64,000 nt of DNA, from the NCBI GenBank assembly GCA_001771065.1, contig MESQ01000055.1, positions 1-64,000 of the forward strand, in the 5' to 3' direction. Every line of letters starts with the position of its first letter. Position 1 is the first letter of the stretch. This stretch comes from Burkholderiales bacterium RIFOXYD12_FULL_59_19 (GTDB lineage Bacteria; Pseudomonadota; Gammaproteobacteria; Burkholderiales; Burkholderiaceae_C). The translations under genes and the position numbers were made by a program. The notes under the pieces were generated by a model. It searched no databases. It was not told the DNA's origin and was given only the letters and a program-made list of their open reading frames with translations. This document shows, piece by piece, positions 50,160-62,990 of this stretch.

Positions 50160-50166
50160 AAGCGCG

Positions 50167-52647
50167 CTACGCTTGCACCAGGGCCTCAAATTCGGTGGCA
50201 ATCACCGGCCGCGAGTAAAAATACCCTTGTGCGAAGTCACAACCTGCGGTGGCCAGCAAGTCCCGCTGCTGTGCCGTTTCGACGCCCTCGGCAATCACTT
50301 GCATACCCAGGGCGTGGGCCATGACGATGATGGCCTGGCACAGCGCCAGATCGGTCGAATCCGGCTCCAGGTGGCGCACAAACGACTGGTCAATCTTGAT
50401 GAAGTCAATATGGAACTTTTGCAGATAGGACAGCGACGAATAGCCGGTGCCAAAGTCATCCAGCGACACGTTGATGCCTTCATTGCGCAGCTTCAACAGT
50501 TCCTCCACCACGCCGTTGCTGGTCGACAGCAACAGCCCCTCGGTGATCTCAACCACCACACTTTCACCGGGCAGCCCCAGCGCCTGTAATTGATTGATCC
50601 AGGGAACATGGCTGGCATTGGGGTTTTCAAACTGCAGGGGAGATTTGTTGACACTGATCTGAAACTGCGGATGCAAATGGGTGCGCCAGGCCTGCACCTG
50701 GGCCGCCGCCTGGGCAAACACCCATTCACCCAATTCGACAATCAGACCGCTGCTTTCAGCCACCGGAATAAAGTCAGCCGGACTGATCAGACCGCGCCGG
50801 GGGTGCTGCCAACGGATCAAGGCCTCGGCTTTCTGGATTTTGCCGTTGGCCAGGTTCACGATGGGCTGGTACACCATGAAAAACTCTTGCGCGGGCAGCG
50901 CCTCCCGCAAGTCGTGGATCAACTGGGCCCGCTGCATGGCAGCCTCTTGCAAGGCGGCCGTGAAAAAACTGAACCGGTTGCGCCCTGCGGCCTTGGCCAC
51001 ATACAGCGCCTGATCGGCATTTTTCAGCAGGTCTTCGACCTCCTCGGTGTCATTCGGAAACACCGTGACCCCCATGCTCGCCGACACAAAAACCTGCTCC
51101 AGACCTAACTGAAACACGGCGCTCAGGGCATTGAGCAGCTTGGCCAAAATGCTATGCAAATTGGCCTCGTCGGACAGTTCCGAGATGATCACAGTGAACT
51201 CGTCGCCGCCCATGCGGGCCACGGTATCGGTTTCACGCAGGCAGTGCTGGATGCGCCGTGCGGCCTCCACCAGCAAATCATCACCGCGGTCGTGCCCGAG
51301 CGTGTCATTGACTTCTTTGAAGTGGTCCAGGTCAATGAACAACAGTGCCAGCTTTTGCTCGCTGCGCCGGCATTTTTTGATCTCTTGTACCAGCCTCTCC
51401 CGCATCAAACGCCGGTTGGGCAGACCCGTGAGCGCATCAAAATGCGCCTGCTGCCACACCAGCGCATCAGCCGACTTGCGCTCGGTGATGTCGGCGTGGG
51501 TGCCAATCATGCGCAAGGGCTGGCCCTGGGTATCACGGCTGATGACCATGCCGCGGCTGTGCACCCATTTCCAATTGCCGTCCTTGCACAGCACCCGATG
51601 CTCGTTGCTGTATGTTGGTGTCATGCCCTCAAAATGGGCCTGCCGATCGTGCTGCTGGCGCCCCAGGTCTTCGGGGTGGATCAGCGCGTCGATCGCATCC
51701 ACACAAGACTGAAGCTCACCCTCTTCGTAGCCATAGATACGCAGCAGGTTGGGCGACAGATACTGCTCCCCGGTCTGCACCTGCAAGTCCCACAGCCCGT
51801 CACCCACACTCTCCAACGCCAGCTTCCAGCGCGCCTCGCTGTCACGCAAAGCCAATTCGGTTTGTTTGCGCCGGGTAATGTCTTGCACAATGGCGGTGCG
51901 CTTGACCGCGTGCCCATTCACCCAGGACGTGGTACCGCGCGAATGCAACCAAATGCGCCGCCCCTTGAGGGTCAGCATTTCAAGTTCAAATTCGTGGTTG
52001 CTGGTGGCCTGGTCAGTGCTCTGGTAAGAGAGTTCTTCGGTCACCAGGGCTTGCGCGGTAAACAGCGCCCTGAGGGCGTCCGGTGTCGGTGTGAAGCTTT
52101 GCGGCGTGGTGTCAAAAATGCGGTAAACACCGTCGGTCCAGGTCACATGCTGGCTTTGCAAGTCCACCTCCCAACCACCCAACTCGGCCAGCGCCTGGGT
52201 CGCAAAAAGTAACTGGTTCGCCCGCTTACGGCCGGCCTCGGCCTGCACGTAATCGCTGATGTCTACAAACGTCTGAATCAGGCCGACGCCGGCAAAACGC
52301 CTGGTTTGCACCTGTACCGTACGCCCCAGGTGTTTTAAACGCAAAAAATGGTCGGGCACTGCAGCCGGGGCACCCTCAGGCAAAGCCTCCTGTTGCGGTT
52401 GCGCCAGCGGATGCCCGGCACCGGCAAAATCGCCACGCTGCATCTGAAAGTCGTAAATTTCGCGCAAAGACGGGCAACTGGCCAAAAACTCGGGCGGCAC
52501 ATCGAGTATTTCAGGCAAACAGGGGTTGAACAAGCTGACACAGTGATTGGCGTCAAAGACACAAACGCCCTGGCTGAGGCTAGCCAACAAGCATTGCCAA
52601 AAATCAGAGGTCACCAGACCAGGGTTAAATTCAGTACGTGCATTCAC
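50167..52647 (-). CDS. PAS-GGDEF-EAL cyclic-di-GMP protein
   Basis: An 826-residue cytoplasmic signalling protein. Three PAS-like modules cover about 10-130, 145-265 and 268-395 (the last reads WKWVHSRGMVISRDTQGQP, then GTHADITERK). The GGDEF domain has an intact active site (MGGDEF, 480-484) and an inhibitory site RETD at 471-474. The EAL domain has KAEALIRWQHPRRG (608-610) and SLDDFGTGYSSLSYLQKF. Both synthesis and breakdown of c-di-GMP look possible. No membrane segment is seen, so the input is intracellular, perhaps redox or oxygen. Confidence 0.9.
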   Translation of the reverse strand: MNARTEFNPGLVTSDFWQCLLASLSQGVCVFDANHCVSLFNPCLPEILDVPPEFLASCPSLREIYDFQMQRGDFAGAGHPLAQPQQEALPEGAPAAVPDHFLRLKHLGRTVQVQTRRFAGVGLIQTFVDISDYVQAEAGRKRANQLLFATQALAELGGWEVDLQSQHVTWTDGVYRIFDTTPQSFTPTPDALRALFTAQALVTEELSYQSTDQATSNHEFELEMLTLKGRRIWLHSRGTTSWVNGHAVKRTAIVQDITRRKQTELALRDSEARWKLALESVGDGLWDLQVQTGEQYLSPNLLRIYGYEEGELQSCVDAIDALIHPEDLGRQQHDRQAHFEGMTPTYSNEHRVLCKDGNWKWVHSRGMVISRDTQGQPLRMIGTHADITERKSADALVWQQAHFDALTGLPNRRLMRERLVQEIKKCRRSEQKLALLFIDLDHFKEVNDTLGHDRGDDLLVEAARRIQHCLRETDTVARMGGDEFTVIISELSDEANLHSILAKLLNALSAVFQLGLEQVFVSASMGVTVFPNDTEEVEDLLKNADQALYVAKAAGRNRFSFFTAALQEAAMQRAQLIHDLREALPAQEFFMVYQPIVNLANGKIQKAEALIRWQHPRRGLISPADFIPVAESSGLIVELGEWVFAQAAAQVQAWRTHLHPQFQISVNKSPLQFENPNASHVPWINQLQALGLPGESVVVEITEGLLLSTSNGVVEELLKLRNEGINVSLDDFGTGYSSLSYLQKFHIDFIKIDQSFVRHLEPDSTDLALCQAIIVMAHALGMQVIAEGVETAQQRDLLATAGCDFAQGYFYSRPVIATEFEALVQA

Positions 52648-52675
52648 GGCGCATTTTTACCACAAAAAGTCACCT

Positions 52676-54100
52676 TCACGGTGATGAGACATATCCATCC
52701 GGCTGGGCCAGCGGCAGCCACAGCTGCACCCGCAAACCCTGCACCTGGGCCGCCACGACCTTGGCCAAGCCCCCATGGCGTTGGGCAATTTCAGCCACAA
52801 TGGCCAGGCCCAAACCACAACCGCCGGGCACATCGCTGGCGCGCCAGAAGCGCTCAAAGGCGTGCGGCAAATCCTGCTTCGATAGACCCGGACCGTTGTC
52901 AGCCACTTCCAGCAGCACCTGCTGGCCCTGGGTTTGCACGCTCACCGTGACCTCGCTGCCACAACCAGCATAAGTCAAAGCGTTGTCAATCAGGTTATTC
53001 AAGGCTTCCCGCAGCAAAATGGCTTCGCCCACCAGCACCAGGTGGTCGGCACCTTCGTAGCCCAGGTCGATCCCGGCCTTAAGCGCGCGCGGGGTCCAGT
53101 CACGGGCGACCTCGCGCGCCAGCGCTGCCACATCAAGCGGCTGCAATTTAACCTCAACTTCGTTGCGCGCCAACGACAACAACTGGTGCACCAGGTGGGC
53201 ACTGCGCTGGGCACCGGACAGCACCTTAGACAAGCGCGCGCGCAAGGCTTGCGGATCGTTTTCAGCCAACGCCAGCTCGGTCTGACTGATCAAGCCCGCC
53301 AGAGGCGTGCGCAATTGGTGCGCGGCATCGTTCAAAAAACGCTTTTCCTGGCCCAGGCTGCGCCGCACCGCCGCCAACAAATGGTTGACGGCGCCAGCCA
53401 GCGCATGCACCTCTTGCGGCGCCTGGGTCATCTCGATGGGTGACACATCAAACAGGGCCTGGTCGTGCCGGTCACCCAATTGCGCCTGCAGCCGGGTCAG
53501 GGGCTGCAAACCACGCGATATGCCCCCATACACCAGCACGCTGAGCACAATGCCCAGCAACAGCAGCGGTGCCAGCATGTCGGCTATCAACTCGGTCGTC
53601 AGGCGCTGTTGCACCGCCAGACTTTTCGCCACCTGGACCCGCATGCGCTGTGGTGAAGCCGAATCGCCATAGTCCACTTCGATCAGCGCCACGCGCATTG
53701 GCTTGCCGTCCACCTGTGCGTTGTACAACAGCGCCTCATGAGTTGGCAACTGCAGCTCTTGCGCCGGGCCCGGCAACTTGCCATTTCCCAGCAAGAAACT
53801 ACCGGGCGGGCTCGACACCATGTAGCTCACCCGATCCTTCGGGTCCTGCTCGATGATGTCTTGCGCGGCCCGCGGAAAGTCAATTAGCAAGCCCGAGCCA
53901 ATGGGCTTGACCTGACGTGCCAGCGAGCGCACCGACTGGGTCAGTGACTGGTCAATGGCTTTTTCTGCATAACTCAGGGCAATCCGGTAAGCCAGGGCAC
54001 CACCCACCAAAAACAACACCAACTGCGGTAGCAACAGCCACAGCAATAACTGACGCTTGAGCGACAGGCCCTGCCCGCGATGCTGGGGGGGATTAGCCAT
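52676..54100 (-). CDS. sensor histidine kinase, TctE/QseC-like
   Basis: A 474-residue membrane kinase. Membrane segments at about 17-38 and 172-194 enclose a periplasmic sensor of about 130 residues (2CSK_N type). The HisKA His is H261 in NDAAHQLRTPLAG. The ATPase domain has NLIDNALTYA, DNGPGLSKQDLP and GGCGLGLAIV. It pairs with the response regulator whose gene lies just upstream (25-bp gap). TctE homologues sense tricarboxylates; no tctCBA transporter is in the window. Confidence 0.9.
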   Translation of the reverse strand: MANPPQHRGQGLSLKRQLLLWLLLPQLVLFLVGGALAYRIALSYAEKAIDQSLTQSVRSLARQVKPIGSGLLIDFPRAAQDIIEQDPKDRVSYMVSSPPGSFLLGNGKLPGPAQELQLPTHEALLYNAQVDGKPMRVALIEVDYGDSASPQRMRVQVAKSLAVQQRLTTELIADMLAPLLLLGIVLSVLVYGGISRGLQPLTRLQAQLGDRHDQALFDVSPIEMTQAPQEVHALAGAVNHLLAAVRRSLGQEKRFLNDAAHQLRTPLAGLISQTELALAENDPQALRARLSKVLSGAQRSAHLVHQLLSLARNEVEVKLQPLDVAALAREVARDWTPRALKAGIDLGYEGADHLVLVGEAILLREALNNLIDNALTYAGCGSEVTVSVQTQGQQVLLEVADNGPGLSKQDLPHAFERFWRASDVPGGCGLGLAIVAEIAQRHGGLAKVVAAQVQGLRVQLWLPLAQPDGYVSSP

Positions 54101-54125
54101 GGCTGCTATTTACGCACTGCGCGGT

Positions 54126-54830
54126 TCAGGCGACGCCGGTTTCCAGCATATAGCCCAGGCCACGCACGTTGCGAATGTTCAGGCCCGAGTCCACCAGCTT
54201 GCGGCGCAGGCGGTGGATATACACCTCAAGCGCATTGGAGGCCAGGGCACCGGGCTCGCCGGGCTCACTCTGCCAGGTTTCCAGCACGTCCTCACGGCTC
54301 ACCACGCGACCGGCATGGGTCACCAGCAACGACAGCAAGGCCCATTCGCGTTGTGTGAGCTCCAGCGCCTCATCGCCCAGCCAGGCCTGTGGCAAGGTGG
54401 CATCCACCCGCAACGGCCGGGCGGTCTGGCTGCCGGCCAGCTCCAGCGAACCACCAAAGGCCGGCAGCCGGGCGCGCCGCAACAGCGCCCCCAGGCGGGC
54501 CTGCAATTCGGCCATGTTGAAGGGCTTGGTAAGGTAATCGTCCGCCCCGGCGTTGAGTCCCTGCACCCGGTCATCCACCCCGTCGCGCGCCGTCAGGATC
54601 AGCACCGGCAACGCTGGCAGGCGTTTGCGTACCCAGCGTAACAACTCCATACCACTGATTTTCGGCAGGCCCAGGTCCAGCACCACGCCGTCAAAACGAT
54701 GCGTCTCCAGCAAGGCTTTCGCGGCCTCGCCATCAGCGGCAGCGGTGACGCTGTGGCCCGCCTGGGTAAACTGCGCAGACAAGCCGTCGCGCAGCAGTTC
54801 GTCGTCTTCAATGATCAGCAAATTGGACAT
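54126..54830 (-). CDS. OmpR-family response regulator, TctD/QseB-like
   Basis: A 234-residue regulator. The receiver has the acidic pair in LLIIEDDELLRDGL, the phospho-accepting D52 in VVLDLGLPKISG and Lys in DYLTKPFNMAEL. The C-terminal winged helix covers about 140-225 (LTQREWALLSLLVTHAGRVV, SNALEVYIHRLRRKL). The ATG at 54830 is preferred because the sequence then starts with MSNLLIIEDD. It is transcribed with its kinase. Confidence 0.93.
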   Translation of the reverse strand: MSNLLIIEDDELLRDGLSAQFTQAGHSVTAAADGEAAKALLETHRFDGVVLDLGLPKISGMELLRWVRKRLPALPVLILTARDGVDDRVQGLNAGADDYLTKPFNMAELQARLGALLRRARLPAFGGSLELAGSQTARPLRVDATLPQAWLGDEALELTQREWALLSLLVTHAGRVVSREDVLETWQSEPGEPGALASNALEVYIHRLRRKLVDSGLNIRNVRGLGYMLETGVA

Positions 54831-54872
54831 GTTGCAAGCATACCCGAGGCGCAAGACATTTTTGCAACCCGC

Positions 54873-56126
54873 TCAGGGCGCTGCGGCGGCAACCGCACGG
54901 ATTCTGGCCAGGTCGATCAGTTCACCAACTTTTGGCCCCTTGGCACCCGTGGCCATGGCGTTGGCGGCAAGGGTTTTGGTGTCAACAGCTTGCATGATCT
55001 CCAACGCCTTGAGCAGTCGTTGGCGCTGCGGGTAGGGGGCCTCAAAGTAACCCAGCCGCCCGCGGGCATCACATTCACAGGCCAGCATGATTTGGGCAAA
55101 GCGTTGTGGCTTGCGCAGCGCATCGCAGCGCGTCAACAGCCGCACCAGAGCGGCGGCATCGAATTCGGTCGAACGGTGGATATTGCTGTGTTCGCGCGCC
55201 ACCACGTCAGCCAGTTCGCGGCAATCGGTGGGCACACGCAGGCGTTCACTCACGCGCGTGAGCAACTCGACGCTGCGCTGCTCGTGACCCAGATGGCGCG
55301 GCAAAATGTGGGCTGGCGTATTGCCCTTGCCCAGGTCGTGGCACAGACAGGCCAGCCGCACCGGCAAGGGCGCCTGCAGATGCGCACTCATGTCCAGCAC
55401 CATCATCACATGAATACCTGTGTCGACCTCGGGGTGATAGTCGGCGCGCTGCGCCACACCCCACAAGCGGTCCACTTCGGGCAGCAGGCGGAGAAGCGCA
55501 CCGCAATCGCGCAGCACCGCAAACATGCGCGACGGCCTGGCCTCCATCAGCCCTCTGGCCAGTTCCTGCCAGACACGCTCGGGCACCAGGTGGTCGACCT
55601 CGCCACTGGCCACCATCTCGCACATCAGTTGCAGCGTTTCCGGGGCAACTGAAAAATCGGCAAAACGCGCAGCCAGACGGGCTATGCGCAGGATACGCAC
55701 AGGGTCTTCGCGAAAGGACGGACTGACATGCCGAAATACCTTGGCCGCCAGGTCTTGTACACCCCCATGAGGGTCAATCAAACTGTGTCGATCCCATGCG
55801 TCGGCGTGATCAAGGCGCACCGCTGGCACCGCCATGGCATTGATGGTGATGTCGCGCCGTGCCAGGTCTTGCGCCAGGGTCACGTCTGGCGCCGCATGGA
55901 TCACAAAACCATGGTAGCCAGGCGCAGTTTTGCGCTCGGTCCGGGCCAGCGCGTATTCGTCGTGGGTTTGGGGGTGCAAAAACACCGGGAAGTCTTTGCC
56001 CACCGGCACAAAACCCTGGGCAACCATGTGTTCAGGCGTGCTGCCCACCACCACCCAGTCGCGGTCTATTACCGGCAAACCCAGGAGTGCATCACGCACC
56101 GCACCGCCAACCAGGTAAAGCTGCAT
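54873..56126 (-). CDS. cca: multifunctional CCA tRNA nucleotidyltransferase
   Basis: A 417-residue class II CCA-adding enzyme. The nucleotidyltransferase head has YLVGGAVRDALLGLPV and the metal-binding DRDWVVVG, then DLARRDITINAMA and RILRIARLAARF. The C-terminal HD phosphohydrolase domain has CLCHDLGKGNTPAH, as in the E. coli-type protein, where it has phosphatase and 2',3'-cyclic phosphodiesterase activity. Length and motifs are normal. It shares direction with the GST and slt genes upstream. Confidence 0.94.
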   Translation of the reverse strand: MQLYLVGGAVRDALLGLPVIDRDWVVVGSTPEHMVAQGFVPVGKDFPVFLHPQTHDEYALARTERKTAPGYHGFVIHAAPDVTLAQDLARRDITINAMAVPAVRLDHADAWDRHSLIDPHGGVQDLAAKVFRHVSPSFREDPVRILRIARLAARFADFSVAPETLQLMCEMVASGEVDHLVPERVWQELARGLMEARPSRMFAVLRDCGALLRLLPEVDRLWGVAQRADYHPEVDTGIHVMMVLDMSAHLQAPLPVRLACLCHDLGKGNTPAHILPRHLGHEQRSVELLTRVSERLRVPTDCRELADVVAREHSNIHRSTEFDAAALVRLLTRCDALRKPQRFAQIMLACECDARGRLGYFEAPYPQRQRLLKALEIMQAVDTKTLAANAMATGAKGPKVGELIDLARIRAVAAAAP

Positions 56127-56141
56127 GTCAGGGCTGGTGCC

Positions 56142-56834
56142 TCAGCGCGACAAGCGATAAGGCTCTTCAAAGTCAAAAAAATCCTGCTCGGCCAGCGCGT
56201 CATCGATCCACGCCTTGACGCCCGGCAGCGCACAAACCCGATGCACATAAGCCAGAACGGCATCGGGCAAGGGCAAAGCATAGGTCAACAAGCGCGTGCA
56301 AATAGGGGCAAAAACGGCATCTGCCACACTGAAATCACCAAACAACAATGGCCCGCCATGTGCGTCCAGACACTGCTGCCACATGGCGACCAAGCGTGCC
56401 ACGTCGGCACGTACCACAGGCTGATCGCGCCAAACCAGTGCGCCCACCTCGGGCAGGCTGGCCTCAATGTTCATTGGGCAATACGAGCGCAGGCCGGTAA
56501 AACCGCTGTGCATCTCGGCGCACAGGCTGCGCGCACGTGCCCGGGCTGCCTTGTCGCGGGGCCACAGTGCTTTGCCGGGGAACTGCTCAGTCAGGTATTC
56601 GGCAATCGCCAGCGTGTCCCACACCACCAGGTCGCCATCGACCAGCACCGGCACCTTGCCCGTGGGCGACAACGGGCGCAAGGTGGCCTTGAATTGCGAC
56701 TCGGGAGTAAACGCATCAAAGCGCACCATCACTTCGTCAAAAGGGATGCCGGCCTGGGTCAGCAGTACCCAGGAACGCATCGACCAGGAGGAGTAATTTT
56801 TGTTGCCGATGTAGAGTTTCATGGTGTGGTTCAT
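56142..56834 (-). CDS. glutathione S-transferase family protein
   Basis: A 230-residue GST. It begins LYIGNKNYSSWSMRSWVLLT, where the Ser of SSWS is the likely glutathione-activating residue (zeta/theta-like). It continues with LSPTGKVPVLVDGDLVVWDT and ends in the helical domain. This subgroup is often named 'YfcF/YfcG-like' or just GST. Its first ATG (56834) overlaps the slt stop by 4 bp, suggesting coupled translation; a second ATG at 56822 gives the same core. Confidence 0.87.
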   Translation of the reverse strand: MNHTMKLYIGNKNYSSWSMRSWVLLTQAGIPFDEVMVRFDAFTPESQFKATLRPLSPTGKVPVLVDGDLVVWDTLAIAEYLTEQFPGKALWPRDKAARARARSLCAEMHSGFTGLRSYCPMNIEASLPEVGALVWRDQPVVRADVARLVAMWQQCLDAHGGPLLFGDFSVADAVFAPICTRLLTYALPLPDAVLAYVHRVCALPGVKAWIDDALAEQDFFDFEEPYRLSR

Positions 56835-58825
56835 GGCAGGTCTCGGTTCGCTGTCAAGCTGCCATCCATCGGACCGACCTGCCCCAGCCGGGCTTTCAGC
56901 GACTGGGTCTGGCCACTGATCAAGGCAGCATAAACGGTGGTGTTGGCCAGTACTTTTTTGACGTAATCACGGGTCTCGGTAAAAGGCACGTTTTCGGCCC
57001 AAATGGCGGCCTCCAGCACCGGGGCGCCCATTTGGCCACGCCAACTGCGTGGGCGGCCAGGGCCGGCGTTGTAGGCTGCGGCGGCCAGCGGCATTGAGCC
57101 AGCAAAGTCATCCAGCACCAGCTTGAGGTAACCGGTACCAATCGCAATGTTGGTGTCGCGCTCGGTGATCTGGTGCGGCTTGAAGTCGGTCAGGCCAATT
57201 TTTTTGGCAGTCCAGCGCGCCGTGGCCGGCATCACCTGCATCAGGCCGGAGGCGCCCACGCCAGAGCGGGCATCGACAATAAAGCGGCTTTCCTGCCGGA
57301 TCAGGCCATAGACGTAGGCCGGATCCAGGCCGATGGCGCCGCTGTGCGCCAACACTGACTGTTTGTGCGGCATGGGGAAGCGCTGCGTGAGGTCAATCAC
57401 ATTTTTGGTGCGCTCGCTGGTGTTGATACAACGGTCCCAGACCTCGTACTTACACGCCAAATCAGCCGCGGCCAGCAGCTCGCGGTCGCTCATGCCGCCA
57501 CGGGTGTGCAGATTGGTGCTGTAGTTCCATTCACGCACGCCCTCGGAACGCAGTCCGATGGCAATGGCGGCCAGCGCACGCTGCAAGCCCGGGTTGCCGC
57601 TGGCAGCTGCCTTTTCGGCCTCGGTCAGGGGCTCAGGCGGGGGGGGTGGTGTGATCTCCAGCCCCAACTCTTCCTGTGCCAGCAGCTCGTAAAAACCCTT
57701 CACGCCAGCCACGCTTTGCAGCAGGCGCTGGGCATCAACATGATCAACCGGCGTTTTAGCCAACAGCAGCAGGGCCCGCGCACGCCAGTAGACCCAGACG
57801 GCCTCCTGGCGCTGGCTCTCGTTCATGGCCTCAGTGGCCTTGGCCACCTGCTCCCAACGCCCCACCCGCAACGCCGCGCGCACTTTCCAGGCCAGGTGGT
57901 CGGCCTGCATCAGCTTGTCTTGTCCCTTTAGAAAATAGGCCAGCGCTTTGTCAGACTGTCGCATGGCCGCGCTTTTACCGATCACACCCCAAACCCAACT
58001 GCGCTCTTCCTGGCTAAGCTGGGTTTTCCAGCGCAGCTTGTCAATTTCTTGGGCTGCAAGGTCGGGGGCCTTAACCGCGAGACGAATCATGGCCAGCGTG
58101 ACCAGCTCTTTGGTGCGTAGACGCAGTGCCAACAGCTTGCCTTGAAGGTAGTGCTCGGGGTTGCCATAAATGGCGCTAACCGTGTTGGCCCATTCGGCGT
58201 CAAGCAAGCCAACGGCCTGCACGGCGATACGCTGGTTGCCATTTTCCATTCCGAAGCGCGCACGCAACCAAACGGTATGCGGCTGCAGCTTTCTGGCCTT
58301 GAGTTGCTGCTCTGCGGCGGCCGCACAACCCGGATCGGCATCGCGCTGGGCTAGCCACAGAGTCTCAACTTGTTGTGCCACATCACGTTCGTTTGAATTG
58401 AAGTCGGTCAGCAAGGCGTAGCACTGGACCGAACGGTCATCGTTCATGCGGAAATTGGGATATTCGGCCATGAAAGTGCCCCATTCCTGCCGTTGCCCGA
58501 GCAGCAACAGCCAGTCGTTGCGCAAGCGGTCCTCTTGGTAGGTGCCGGCAAAACGGCTTAAGAACCGACTGATTTCAGCGGGCTCGGCCGTCTCGAGGCG
58601 GGAGCGTAACTCCCAGTAAGCCGCCCAGGGCGCCAGCACATGGTTCTGTGCACGTGGCAGCAGCTCGGTCAGGCGGCCGACCTGGCCCTTGCCAAAGGCC
58701 TCTCGCATCTCCAGGATCACCGCATCGGACGGGCTCCGGTCGGTTGCCTGGCCTTGGGCCTGCGCGGAGAAGCCTCCCAGGAAACCAAGCAAGCCAATCA
58801 ATGTCAAAATCGTTCTGAACTGCAT
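56831..58825 (-). CDS. slt: soluble lytic murein transglycosylase
   Basis: A 664-residue Slt70-type protein. A signal peptide (about 1-23, ending AQAQG) is followed by a long alpha-superhelical ring region (about 30-440). The C-terminal catalytic SLT domain has the Glu in QESRFIVDARSGVGASGLMQ, then MPATARWTAKKIG and AAYNAGPGRPRSWRG. It cleaves peptidoglycan to 1,6-anhydro products in the periplasm. Length is close to E. coli Slt70 (645). It is divergent from the 5-FCL gene, 9 bp away. Confidence 0.92.
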   Translation of the reverse strand: MQFRTILTLIGLLGFLGGFSAQAQGQATDRSPSDAVILEMREAFGKGQVGRLTELLPRAQNHVLAPWAAYWELRSRLETAEPAEISRFLSRFAGTYQEDRLRNDWLLLLGQRQEWGTFMAEYPNFRMNDDRSVQCYALLTDFNSNERDVAQQVETLWLAQRDADPGCAAAAEQQLKARKLQPHTVWLRARFGMENGNQRIAVQAVGLLDAEWANTVSAIYGNPEHYLQGKLLALRLRTKELVTLAMIRLAVKAPDLAAQEIDKLRWKTQLSQEERSWVWGVIGKSAAMRQSDKALAYFLKGQDKLMQADHLAWKVRAALRVGRWEQVAKATEAMNESQRQEAVWVYWRARALLLLAKTPVDHVDAQRLLQSVAGVKGFYELLAQEELGLEITPPPPPEPLTEAEKAAASGNPGLQRALAAIAIGLRSEGVREWNYSTNLHTRGGMSDRELLAAADLACKYEVWDRCINTSERTKNVIDLTQRFPMPHKQSVLAHSGAIGLDPAYVYGLIRQESRFIVDARSGVGASGLMQVMPATARWTAKKIGLTDFKPHQITERDTNIAIGTGYLKLVLDDFAGSMPLAAAAYNAGPGRPRSWRGQMGAPVLEAAIWAENVPFTETRDYVKKVLANTTVYAALISGQTQSLKARLGQVGPMDGSLTANRDLP

Positions 58826-58834
58826 GTATGGATT

Positions 58835-59434
58835 ATGAATAAATCTGACGAAAAAAAAGCCATTGAGAAAAAAGCCTTACGCAAGCACCTGGTTGAGCAA
58901 CGTTTGCGGCTGCCGGACCGCACCGAGCGTGTGGCGATGCTGCAGCAAGTGCTGCGCATTTGGCTGGTGGGGCGCCCCGACACCGTGATTGGCGCTTATT
59001 GGCCCATCAAAGGTGAATTTGACCCCCTTCCAGCCCTGCACCGCTGGAAGGAAGACGGTGAACTGATCGAGCAACAACAACTGCGCAAAATTGGACTCCC
59101 CGTGGTCGACAAAGTTCACAAAACCATGGCTTTTCATACCTGGTATCCCGGCTGCCCGATGGAAGAAGACGCTTACGGCATCCCAAAACCCAAAGACACC
59201 GAGGTTATCACCCCGACGCTGCTGTTTGTGGCCTGTGTCGGTTATGCCCCTGGCGGCTATCGGCTGGGCTACGGTGGCGGCTTTTATGACCGCTCCCTGG
59301 CCCGGCTCAACCCGCGCCCGTTCACCGTGGGCCTGGGCTTTGGCACCGACTTTTTACCCGACTTCGAACCCGAACCTCACGACCTGCCGATGGATGCCAT
59401 TTTGAACGACCACGGCGTGGTCTGGCCGGTGTGA
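58835..59434 (+). CDS. 5-formyltetrahydrofolate cyclo-ligase
   Basis: A 199-residue 5-FCL (YgfA-like). The nucleotide-binding motif is [20 protein letters not shown] (about 145-164), and the N-terminal Lys-rich helix ([15 protein letters not shown]) and [12 protein letters not shown] fit the family. It converts 5-formyl-THF to methenyl-THF with ATP. The gene overlaps or abuts queA, so it likely shares a transcript with queA and tgt. The ATG at 58835 is chosen; the longer frame is antisense to slt. Confidence 0.9.
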   Translation: MNKSDEKKAIEKKALRKHLVEQRLRLPDRTERVAMLQQVLRIWLVGRPDTVIGAYWPIKGEFDPLPALHRWKEDGELIEQQQLRKIGLPVVDKVHKTMAFHTWYPGCPMEEDAYGIPKPKDTEVITPTLLFVACVGYAPGGYRLGYGGGFYDRSLARLNPRPFTVGLGFGTDFLPDFEPEPHDLPMDAILNDHGVVWPV

Positions 59435-59439
59435 ACACC

Positions 59440-61949
<2,510 letters not shown>

Positions 61950-62021
61950 AGTTAAGGCGAAGCCAAGGTACGGCGGGCTGCAACTCAGACCAGCAGACCT
62001 CATCATCCCGAGCCCCGAATC

Positions 62022-62990
62022 TCACGCCCATAGGTGACACTCCACCCAGTGAAACTGCCCTGGCTCACCCACCCGGATAGACAGTGGCGCTTCGCGGCGA
62101 CAGCGCTCCATGGCATGAATACATCTGGGATGAAAACGACAGCCGCTAGGCAAATCGTCCGGGCCGGGTAGCTCACCCAGCAGTTGTTCGCTTCGACTTT
62201 GGGCCAACATTGCATCCGGGTCCGGTTCGGGAATCGCTGCCAGCAAGGCCTGGGTATACGGATGTTTTGGCTGGCTAAAAACTTGCTCGGCAACGCCCAT
62301 TTCGACAACCCGCCCCAGGTACATCACCGCAACGATGTCACTCACGTACTTGACCACTGCCAGGTTGTGCGAGATGAACACATAAGAGAGACCACGCTGA
62401 CGTTGCAAATCGACTAACAGATTGAGTACCTGGCTCTGGATCGATACATCCAAGGCGGACACCGGCTCATCGGCCACGATCAATTCAGGCTTGAGCGCCA
62501 AGGCCCGCGCAATGCAAATTCTCTGACGCTGGCCGCCCGAGAACTCGTGCGGGTAACGCGATGCAGCTTCAGCAGGCAAACCCACCGTTTCCAGCAACCG
62601 CGCCACTTCAGCCTGGCGCTCGGTAGCGCCGCCCATACGATGAATGATCAGGGGCTCTTCAATCAAGCGCCCCACCTTAATGCGTGGGTCGAGCGCGCCG
62701 TGAGGGTCTTGGAAGATCACCTGTAAGTGTTTGCGCATGTCACGCATACGATCAGGTGGCATCAGCGTCAAATCCTGTCCTTTAAAACGCACGGAGCCAC
62801 TGCTCGACTGTAGGAGTCCCAATATCAGTCGCCCCAAGGTGGACTTTCCACAACCTGACTCGCCAACCACGCCCAAAGTTTGCCCCTTGCCAAGCGTGAA
62901 GCTGACACGGTCTACCGCCAATAACCGTCGCCCGCCCTTCAAGGCAAAACTTTTGCTCAACTCGATCACATCAAGAAGTGGCGTACTCAT
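62022..62990 (-). CDS. oligopeptide/dipeptide ABC transporter ATPase, DppF/OppF type
   Basis: A 322-residue ATPase. Walker A is GESGCGKST, the signature is FSGGQRQRICIARAL, Walker B is LIVADEPVSALD, and the switch His is in YVFISHNLAVV. The C-terminal oligopeptide extension has HPYTQALLAAIPEPDP and CRFHPRCIHAMERC, with the Cys cluster typical of the family. Its ATG overlaps the stop of the DppD gene by 4 bp. Confidence 0.93.
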   Translation of the reverse strand: MSTPLLDVIELSKSFALKGGRRLLAVDRVSFTLGKGQTLGVVGESGCGKSTLGRLILGLLQSSSGSVRFKGQDLTLMPPDRMRDMRKHLQVIFQDPHGALDPRIKVGRLIEEPLIIHRMGGATERQAEVARLLETVGLPAEAASRYPHEFSGGQRQRICIARALALKPELIVADEPVSALDVSIQSQVLNLLVDLQRQRGLSYVFISHNLAVVKYVSDIVAVMYLGRVVEMGVAEQVFSQPKHPYTQALLAAIPEPDPDAMLAQSRSEQLLGELPGPDDLPSGCRFHPRCIHAMERCRREAPLSIRVGEPGQFHWVECHLWA